Part shown: positions 48,973 through 54,795 of the stretch, one piece after another
Numbering within the stretch: the first letter of the stretch is position 1
How the letters are laid out: every line of letters begins with the position of its first letter
Assembly: GCF_022662305.1 (NCBI RefSeq)
Contig: NZ_JAKNQH010000018.1
Coordinates: forward strand, 1 to 54,795
Direction: 5' to 3'
Source: Sphingomonas sp. BAUL-RG-20F-R05-02
GTDB lineage: Bacteria; Pseudomonadota; Alphaproteobacteria; Sphingomonadales; Sphingomonadaceae
Length of the DNA: 54,795 nt
Position numbers and translations under genes: made by a program
Notes under the pieces: model-generated
The model's input: only the letters and a program-made list of their open reading frames with translations
Told to the model about the DNA's origin: nothing
The model's database searches: none

Positions 48973-49761
48973 ATGCCTCACTCACCTCTGCGCTCCCCGC
49001 CCAACCCAGCCAATACTCCGAGCGCCCGCTTCTTCGGCGACATCGGCATCACTCCCGGTGCGCGGGTGCTTGATGTCGGTTGCGGCAATGGTGACCTCAG
49101 TCGATATGTGGCTGGGCTTGCCGGACCAAGCGGCGAAGTCGTGGCGATCGACCGGAGCGAACAGGCGCTCGCGATGGCCCGAACGATCGACGCAGACTCG
49201 GGTGCCGCGCACATCCAGTACCGCGCGGCCGATCTTTCGGGCGACTTGCCCGATCTGGGCCGTTTCGATGCGATCGTCGGCCGTCGCGTGCTGATGTACC
49301 TACCCGATGCCGCCAAGACACTGGAGCGACTAGCGGCGATGGCCAACCCGGACGCGATCTTAGCGTTTCAGGAACATGCACGCGCCGGCCTTCCTGCGGG
49401 ACTTGGGGATCTCGCGTTGCACCGCCAGCTTTACGACTGGAACTGGAGCACGGTTGCAGCGGAAGGAGGCGATGTGGGATTGGCGCTCCGGCTCGCCGAA
49501 CTGATGCAGCAAGTGGGGCTTTCGGTCGAGCAAGCGCGCGGCGAGGCCATCTTGCTCCATCCCCACCAGCCCTCGTTCGTGCCGACACTCACGCACGCGA
49601 TGCTCCCGCGAATAGTCGAGCGAGGCATCGCCAGTGTTGAGCAGATCGATCCCGACACGCTCGCGCAGCGGATTGAGGACGAGCATCGCGCCGCGGGTGG
49701 TACGATCGTTTGGGACCTCGCCTTCTTGGTGGCGGCTCGCGCCCAATCGGTCTCTCGCTGA
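48973..49761 (+). CDS. Class I SAM-dependent methyltransferase
   Basis: 262 residues from the ATG at 48973 (no strong ribosome binding site). Rossmann motif I is VLDVGCGNGDLSRYVAG, motif II VVAIDRSEQALAMAR, with a post-II segment YRAADLSGDLPDLGRFDAIV and LMYLPDAAKTLERLA. The C-terminal part (LHRQLYDWNWSTVAAEGGDV; GLALRLAELMQQVGLSVEQA) is shared with UbiE-like or small-molecule methyltransferases. Acceptor unknown. Confidence 0.88.
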   Translation: MPHSPLRSPPNPANTPSARFFGDIGITPGARVLDVGCGNGDLSRYVAGLAGPSGEVVAIDRSEQALAMARTIDADSGAAHIQYRAADLSGDLPDLGRFDAIVGRRVLMYLPDAAKTLERLAAMANPDAILAFQEHARAGLPAGLGDLALHRQLYDWNWSTVAAEGGDVGLALRLAELMQQVGLSVEQARGEAILLHPHQPSFVPTLTHAMLPRIVERGIASVEQIDPDTLAQRIEDEHRAAGGTIVWDLAFLVAARAQSVSR

Positions 49762-49935
49762 AACGTCCGCATTCAGACCGCTGAAAACGCGAGCTGAACG
49801 ACGAAGTCTGCGGCGTGACCTGCCCGGCAGCCTCGCGGCCCCGACGCCCCATATCCAGACATTCGCGATGCCTTAGGATCCTCCCTAAACCGGACGCTCG
49901 TTCATCTTTATCACAACGCGATCGCAGCCCGGTTA

Positions 49936-50314
49936 TCAAGAACGCCTAGCCGTTGATCTGCTGCCAAGCTGGTCCAGCGCGTCTGCATCGTCGCGTCCCC
50001 AGGCGTAGAGCAACTCTACGGCTCCACGAAGCGCTGGCCGAGCGGCGTCAGCCGGTACTCGACCGTCGGTGGGACGCGCTCTGCACATGGCGAGTTACGA
50101 GCCCCGCCTCCTCCATCTCGCGCAGCGTTTAAATCAGCATCTTATTGGATCCGCCGGGCAGGCTACGCCGTAGCGCGCCCGTCCGGCATGCGCTTTGGTG
50201 ACGCACGTGGAGCGTATGCAGGACCATGCTTGTCCACTTGGTCGCGAACAGCGCCAGCAAGCGCCGCGGTGCGCAGTCCTCGCGCCACTCATCCTCGATC
50301 GATCCCGGCTGCAT
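49936..50314 (-). pseudogene. HxlR-family regulator with a nonsense and two frameshifts
   Basis: The minus strand opens MQPGSIEDEWREDCAPRRLL, then ATKWTSMVLHTLHV and TGALRRSLPGGSNKMLI, stops at a TAA where relatives have CAA (Gln), and continues in the same frame with TLREMEEAGLVTRHVQ. After a frameshift near 50090 comes VPPTVEYRLTPLGQRFVEP, then after a second near 50020 VELLYAWGRDDADALDQLGS. Joined, the pieces make a nearly full HxlR winged-helix protein. HxlR regulators commonly control a divergent oxidoreductase gene; here the PRISE-type reductase at 50417 lies on the other side. Confidence 0.8.
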
Positions 50315-50416
50315 AGGTGGTTACCTCTTGGTGCCTGGTACCCTGTTTGGTGCCGTCTAGAACCCGGCTGCGACGCTGCCTAGCTCTGCATGCTCAAGAT
50401 CAAGAGAAAGATCAGT

Positions 50417-51478
50417 ATGACAAAGACGGCATTGGTAGTGGGCGCGAGCGGTATCGTCGGCAGCGCAACCGCAGCGCTTCTCGTCGAGCAGGGATGGAGG
50501 GTGCACGGGCTTGCCCGCCGGCCGACCGGACAGGCGAACGTGCACCAGGTCGCGGCCGATCTGCAAGATGCCGAGGCGACGAAGACGGCGCTTTCCGGCA
50601 TCGAACCCGACGCGGTGTTCATCACAACCTGGCTGCGTCAGGACAGTGAGGCCGAGAACATCCGTGTTAATGCGGCGATGGTGCGCAACCTCCTCGACGG
50701 ATTGCCCAAGCCGACGGGTCCGAGACACGTTGCGCTCGTCACCGGGCTCAAGCATTATCTCGGACCGTTCGAAGCCTATGGTAAGGGCACGCTGCCGCAG
50801 ACGCCGTTCCGGGAGGAACAGGGCCGACTCGACATCGAGAACTTCTATTATGCGCAGGAGGACGAGGTGTTCGCGGCCGCCGAGCGCGACGGCTTCACTT
50901 GGAGCGTTCACCGCCCGCATACCGTGATCGGCAAGGCGGTCGGCAACGCGATGAACATGGGGACAACTCTCGCTGTCTATGCCACCCTCTGCCGCGAGAC
51001 CGGCCGCCCGTTCGCCTTTCCCGGCTCGGCTGCGCAATGGTCGGGGCTCACCGACATGACCGATGCCGGACAGCTCGCCCGGCAGCTTCTGTGGGCCGCG
51101 GAAACCGAAGCGGCGCACGATCAGGCGTTTAACATCGTCAACGGCGACGTCTTCCGCTGGCAATGGATGTGGGACCGCATCGCCGAATGGTTTGGGTTGG
51201 AGGCAGCGCCATTCGAAGGCACGCCGCAGCCGCTCGAGCAGCAAATGGAGGACGACGCAGAGTTGTGGCGCCGCATCGCCGAGCGGGACGCGCTCGTCGA
51301 ACCCGACCTCGCCCGGCTCGCATCGCCGTGGCACACCGATGCCGATCTCGGCCGGCCGATCGAAGTGGTGACCGACATGTCGAAGAGCCGCCGGCTCGGC
51401 TTCACGGGCTACCAACCCACCGACGACGCGTTCTTTGCGCTGTTCGAGCAATTACGCGCCGATCGCCTGATCCCCTGA
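50417..51478 (+). CDS. PRISE-type SDR reductase (progesterone 5-beta-reductase/iridoid synthase-like)
   Basis: 353 residues from the ATG at 50417, with AAGAGAAAG upstream. NADP motif GASGIVGSATAALL, the catalytic Lys in VTGLKHYLGPFEAYGKG and the catalytic Tyr in ENFYYAQEDEVF (FYYxxED) are those of PRISE enzymes, which reduce activated C=C bonds of enones. C-terminal text (FNIVNGDVFRWQWMWDRIAE) also fits. Bacterial members reduce small enones; the physiological substrate is unknown. Divergent from the broken HxlR gene and followed 22 bases later by the EthD gene. Confidence 0.88.
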   Translation: MTKTALVVGASGIVGSATAALLVEQGWRVHGLARRPTGQANVHQVAADLQDAEATKTALSGIEPDAVFITTWLRQDSEAENIRVNAAMVRNLLDGLPKPTGPRHVALVTGLKHYLGPFEAYGKGTLPQTPFREEQGRLDIENFYYAQEDEVFAAAERDGFTWSVHRPHTVIGKAVGNAMNMGTTLAVYATLCRETGRPFAFPGSAAQWSGLTDMTDAGQLARQLLWAAETEAAHDQAFNIVNGDVFRWQWMWDRIAEWFGLEAAPFEGTPQPLEQQMEDDAELWRRIAERDALVEPDLARLASPWHTDADLGRPIEVVTDMSKSRRLGFTGYQPTDDAFFALFEQLRADRLIP

Positions 51479-51500
51479 CCCGACAGACACGAGACCTGCC

Positions 51501-52421
51501 ATGACCCATGACCATCGCCCCGACGCCAACTACGCAGATCGCGACGCCGCCATCGCGATTAACACTTACACGACCGTCCTGAAGCGCCCCCAGGTTCCAC
51601 ACGAGGTATTCGCGACCTACTGGCGCGACGTCCATGGCCCGCTTTGCTCGCGGGTGCCGGGGCTGGCCTGGTACGTCCAGTATCATCTCGACCGCGAACA
51701 GGATGCGCACCTCTGGCCTGCGCAGGAGGGAATCGTGCCGTTCCCCAACTATGTACTTGATGGCGGGGTGGAGATCGGCTTCGCCGACGCTGCCGATCAA
51801 GCCGTCTTCAACGAGGCGTCCACCATCCTGTTCTCCGACGAACAGAATATGTTCGCCGCAACGGTCGCCTATGCGCTTCCACAAGGCTCGCGGACGCTGG
51901 TGGATCGGATTGCAGACCCGAGCCCCAACGGCAACGACGCGCTCGACAGGATGCACGTGCATTTCGGTCCGGGAGCGAAAAATCCGGAAGCGTTCGCGGC
52001 CTTCATGGCGTCCTTCGCCGAGACGCTCGCGACCGACCCGGCGCTACTGCGCGTTCGGCTGCACCTGCCGGAAGCCTATGACAATGCCGCTCCCGCACCG
52101 CCCGCGCCGGACGTGGCCCACACCGTCCCGCCAGAACGCGAACGCTTGGCGGTCCTGGACCTGACCTTCGCCACGCCGCTCACCCGGCGGCGCTTCTTCG
52201 CCTCCAACGAGTTCGCCCGCACGATCGACGAGCAGAAGCAGCGTATTGGCCATGTCACCGCCTTCGCGGTCAGCGGGATGTACACCTACGTCCGCGACAA
52301 GGGGTTGACGCTTGCGGGCCTGAGGGGAAGTCGGTCGGCGCAGCTCATCGAGCGACTGGGGGCGGTCAATCAGACAGCGGAGGATGTTCGCCGTCTGATG
52401 CTGACAGGCACGCTCGATTAG
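51501..52421 (+). CDS. EthD-domain protein
   Basis: 306 residues. The first half has an EthD-like ferredoxin-fold motif (FATYWRDVHGPLCSRVPGLA, WYVQYHL), and the second half carries a second related module (RMHVHFGPGAKNPEAFAAFM; DLTFATPLTRRRFFASNEFA). The first-module His in RDVHGP is conserved in the family. EthD proteins accompany oxidative pathways such as ether degradation, but their chemistry is unclear. Probably co-transcribed with the PRISE-type reductase. Confidence 0.82.
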   Translation: MTHDHRPDANYADRDAAIAINTYTTVLKRPQVPHEVFATYWRDVHGPLCSRVPGLAWYVQYHLDREQDAHLWPAQEGIVPFPNYVLDGGVEIGFADAADQAVFNEASTILFSDEQNMFAATVAYALPQGSRTLVDRIADPSPNGNDALDRMHVHFGPGAKNPEAFAAFMASFAETLATDPALLRVRLHLPEAYDNAAPAPPAPDVAHTVPPERERLAVLDLTFATPLTRRRFFASNEFARTIDEQKQRIGHVTAFAVSGMYTYVRDKGLTLAGLRGSRSAQLIERLGAVNQTAEDVRRLMLTGTLD

Positions 52422-52433
52422 GAGCCCGAGGGT

Positions 52434-52461
52434 CGGCAGCAATCCTGGAAGATCGCTGCCG
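52434..52461 (+). terminator. Hairpin after the EthD gene
   Basis: CGGCAGC (52434-52440) pairs with GCTGCCG (52455-52461) across a 14-base loop; no T-run. Weak terminator candidate. Confidence 0.4.
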
Positions 52462-52478
52462 GCACCCCATGCGTAAAT

Positions 52479-52540
52479 GACCCAGTTGCAGTCGTTCAGA
52501 CCGCTCGGCGGGCCTCCCGAAATCTGCCGTACATTCATGT
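52479..52540 (+). repeat. Dispersed intergenic repeat A, copy 9
   Basis: Starts GACCCAGTTGCAGTCGTTCAG and ends CTGCCGTACATTCATGT, between the EthD gene and the ATPase fragment. Confidence 0.7.
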
Positions 52541-52667
52541 AAGCCAATGACAGCCTTTCGGGCGGCGCTTCGCCGACCTTCAAGCGAGAATATGGCTATA
52601 CCCAGGTTCCTGCCGGCTCGATGGTGAGTCGCAAGCTCTGGTAAGTGGCTGCGATTGCGATCTGCTG

Positions 52668-52927
52668 CTACAAGTCCACTCGCAGCCGTTTGGCGCGCTC
52701 CTTGAAGGCTTCCTCACCGCCTTCAAGGATGTTGCACACGCTTTCTCGGATGGTTAAATCTTCCAAACCGCCCGCCAAGTAGCGTATTTCGGGCAGTTGC
52801 CCCGGGCGGTGCGGTCCACAGGTCGCCACGATAACCTGATCGGCGTCGGTGTTGACGATCAGGTTGGCGTTATGCGTGACGATGATGATCTGTCGCCGCT
52901 GCTTGGCTGATCGGAAGCGCTCCATCC
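52668..52927 (-). pseudogene. C-terminal fragment of an AAA/ABC-type ATPase
   Basis: The minus frame ending at 52668 reads RRQIIIVTHNANLIVNTDAD, QVIVATCGPHRPGQLPEIRY, then GGLEDLTIRESVCNILEGGE and EAFKERAKRLRVDL. The THN motif is the H-loop (switch) of SMC/RecF-like ATPases, and VNTDADQVIVA is typical of ATPases in defence or DNA-repair operons. Walker A and everything upstream are missing: the frame enters this text abruptly near 52927. It sits next to the broken PIN-domain gene, suggesting deletion of the region between them. Confidence 0.7.
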
Positions 52928-52947
52928 TCTTCCTCTCGTCCATGACG

Positions 52948-54260
52948 CTAAGTCTTGCATTCAAGCGCCATCGTCGGAGCAGCATCGGATTTGCCGTCAC
53001 GCCAATAAAAAGCATCATCGTCCCGCCGCAAATTTGCTATCGAGGAGAAGACGGGCGCGCGCGGCAGGCTTGCGAGCGGATCACGATCGAATAATCCTGT
53101 TGCCATGAGGATTTCGGCCCGGGATCTACGGCGCGGCGGTTCGGGAGGGAACGCTAGCTCCAGCCATCGCGCGCCTTTGTCGCGGCGCTCGCTGATGCCC
53201 TTCGCTAACCCGCTCAGCTTACAACTACCTGAAGCGTTCATCTCAACAAGCACGTCCGCAGCCGGCCGTGAGCCCGTGTTCTGCAGGCAGAAAACTGCCT
53301 GCGGCCAGTCGCGTCGGCGGTTCCATTCCGCATGGAACCCGGCGATATTTTGAACGAACGCCCGACACCCATTTCCGATAGTCATCCTCATACTTATCGA
53401 TAGCGATCTGGGTCAGAGGCATCATGCTATCATCAGGGTAGGCGATGCTTGAGATGTCGAACCCCTTGCCCGGGCTTTGTGGCTTGGAAGCTTCCTTCAG
53501 TTGCGTGGGCGTCAGCTCGGCCATCGGGGCAAGCGCGGTAACCCGCTCCACAAGCCGATCGACTTTATCAGATGGAACCGAAAGATAGCGCTTCATTGTC
53601 ACGTCGAGACGCTCAATCTTAGTGCCAGCTTGATCAGTAAAGCGAAGCTGAAGCATCGGCTCTGCTGCCTTCAGCCGAGCAATCTCGGCGTCCTTGCGGG
53701 CAAGCTCCTTTACGCTGTCATCAGCCTCGGGCTCTTTCAGCCAGTGAGTGGGCAACACCCGCACCGGCAGCCCGAAATGCTCTGCCGTCACTGCCGCGAA
53801 ATTATCGTCGGTCAGGAGGACGACATCATACCCCTTATCTAGGCTTGCGAGCGCCTGATTCATGATAGCCTGATCGTCATGGGTAAGGTCGATTTCCTCG
53901 CGCATCTTGGCTTGGTTCGGCGCGCCGGGCGCGAGACGCAGCATGACCCTGGGCCCGGTTTCGCGTAGCAGCTCCCCCAGGGCTTTGGTCGCCATCAGCT
54001 CGCGCACCTTCGTGCTGACCGAGCGCGCAACCTTCCCAACTCTCCCGGGCCGGTTTTTCCAGTCGATCAAGCTCGCGGATCACTGGCCCGCAAAGCACGA
54101 CGTCAATGTCGTCGCGGCCCAATTCTCCCCAGGGCTGATCCTTGAGCGCGCGTCCCTGGATGAAGACGTTTGTGTCAGGAAAAACGATGAGGGGGGATTG
54201 GTCGATGATACGGCCGCTATCCTGTCGGAGCGGCAGCTCACCTTCTAGCGCCGACCATGC
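52948..54260 (-). pseudogene. PIN-domain protein broken by two frameshifts
   Basis: Reading the minus strand from 54260: SPLIVFPDTNVFIQGRALKD, DIDVVLCGPVIRELDRL, then a frameshift at an A-run (54053-54062) to KNRPGRVGKVARSVSTKVRE and HDDQAIMNQALASLDKGYDV, VLLTDDNFAAV; a second frameshift at about 53352-53366 to FVQNIAGFHAEWNRRRDWPQ, ending ALECKT at 52948. The acidic residues of a PIN nuclease are present (first Asp in PDTNVF, the HDDQ Asp, the TDDN Asp). A coiled segment and a C-terminal DUF-like domain follow. No good start codon remains in the first frame. PIN domains are single-strand RNases, often toxins. Confidence 0.7.
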
Positions 54261-54273
54261 TTAGATGTGCAAA

Positions 54274-54297
54274 GGGCGGAAGATCGCTCTTCCGCCC
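54274..54297 (-). terminator. Perfect 10-bp hairpin terminator
   Basis: GGGCGGAAGA (54274-54283) and TCTTCCGCCC (54288-54297) are exact inverted copies around a TCGC loop. On the minus strand the stem is followed by TTT. It lies two bases beyond the stop of the small minus-strand gene. Confidence 0.75.
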
Positions 54298-54298
54298 C

Positions 54299-54487
54299 CT
54301 ACTGGTGACGTCGGCGCAACTGCGCCGATGGTGCGAGGCCGGCCGCACCAGCAGACCAGCCAACGATCAGTGCCCAGACGGTCTCAAAACAAACAGAGCA
54401 GAGCTTCATCACGTTAGTTACTGGGTTCAGGTTGGTGTTCTTGACCTTGTGCGTCTTGCGAGCGCGAGATTTTGAACGTGTAATCAT
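54299..54487 (-). CDS. Small hypothetical protein (62 aa)
   Basis: Starts at the ATG of 54485-54487 (minus strand), with GGAGGGAT about eight bases upstream; the frame extends to 54538 without a site. The product has a basic N-terminus (MITRSKSRARKTHKVKNTNL), a hydrophobic segment (CFETVWALIVGWSAGAAGLA) and two Cys in KLCSVCFE. One membrane helix is likely. No family recognised. A strong ribosome binding site and a terminator support it as a real one-gene unit. Confidence 0.55.
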   Translation of the reverse strand: MITRSKSRARKTHKVKNTNLNPVTNVMKLCSVCFETVWALIVGWSAGAAGLAPSAQLRRRHQ

Positions 54488-54795
54488 AGGCAATCCCTCC
54501 ACAAAAAGGACGCTCGCGAAGCGAAGCGCCAGAGCCAAAAAGAGGACACCGAGAATTAGCCAGCCTGCAGGAGTTGCCCCCCCAGCACCCCGAAGCCACG
54601 AAGGCCACTGTTCATGCAGGTTCGGCGGTTTGCGTGTTCAATTCCCGGGCAGGTGTGCCACGTGGCACACCCTCGACCACTAGGGCCGAACGCGCCTCAA
54701 ACGACGCGAACAGGTAGCGCCAGGCGCGGCGATGGAAGGCGTTCAGCCATCGTCTCCGACGATGCTCAGCCGCATCATGGATCATGTAGCAGCGC
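54488..54795. other. Right-edge region without a recognised gene
   Basis: About 310 bases to the window edge. It contains a perfect palindrome (54652-54671). Short open frames lack protein character; any gene would continue outside the window. Confidence 0.4.
54652..54671. promoter_or_regulatory. 20-bp perfect palindrome
   Basis: GGTGTGCCAC is followed directly by its reverse complement GTGGCACACC. The gapless symmetry suggests a dimeric protein-binding or recombination site; the promoter it might serve was not identified. Confidence 0.5.

Noticed and set aside
54620..54660. Possible tRNA 3' end (TGTTCAATTCCC looks like a T-arm)
   Set aside because: No matching acceptor, anticodon or D-arm could be found upstream, and the T-stem does not pair well. 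At best it is a fragment.
662..54795. CRISPR array
   Set aside because: The dispersed repeats are kilobases apart and no regularly spaced short direct repeats with unique spacers were seen.

Overview
The window reads as a chromosomal stretch of a Sphingomonas-like alphaproteobacterium. This is an inference from the high GC content, two large TonB-dependent receptors (one with its own ECF sigma/FecR pair), a bo3-type quinol oxidase operon, IS91-type integrase remnants and many short-chain dehydrogenases. No rRNA, tRNA or CRISPR array was recognised.

Left part (1-9544): the 3' end of an Ala/Lys/Asp repeat protein, a PilZ gene split by one frameshift, then a tightly packed pectin locus: ECF sigma factor, FecR-like anti-sigma, STN-type TonB receptor, alpha/beta esterase, CE8 pectin methylesterase and a LacI regulator. 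The LacI frame runs on into a dispersed repeat.

Mobile and accessory zone (9545-17500): a Ner/Nlp-type DNA-binding protein behind a perfect operator-like palindrome, a TnsA-like endonuclease and a TnsB-like DDE transposase that is cut off after its catalytic core (a Tn7-like remnant with no TnsC or TniQ seen). After these come an orphan VbhA-type Fic antitoxin, a HEPN-like protein, and a 565-residue HExxH protein lying between two dead tyrosine recombinases.

Housekeeping-like middle (17618-26737): DUF4173 membrane protein, response regulator, histidine kinase and DUF2809 protein, overlapping or nearly so; then cyoABCD and a YetF-like protein.

Oxidoreductase and carbohydrate zone (26753-36654): SDR (-), an overlapping GMC oxidoreductase-DoxX-cupin-VOC operon (+), a convergent operon of a 50-aa membrane peptide, SMP-30 and GH15 (-), and an orphan TonB receptor (-).

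Right part (37244-54795): NeuD-like acyltransferase, GNAT, a membrane protein, an ASCH protein, hemerythrin, and a Crp/Fnr regulator facing a five-gene hydrolase/catalase-like/SDR cluster. The centre of that cluster is an in-frame fusion of an epoxide-hydrolase-like protein with a Yellow/MRJP-like protein that keeps its own signal peptide and ribosome binding site. Then follow a DUF6968-like protein, a methyltransferase, a triply broken HxlR gene next to an intact PRISE-type reductase, an EthD protein, an ATPase fragment, a frameshifted PIN-domain gene and a small ORF with a clean terminator.

Nine same-orientation copies of a short intergenic repeat (starting GACCCA, ending near CCGTTCATGT) and two composite copies of a second repeat are scattered across gene gaps. 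All family calls come from reading motifs by eye; no database search was run.
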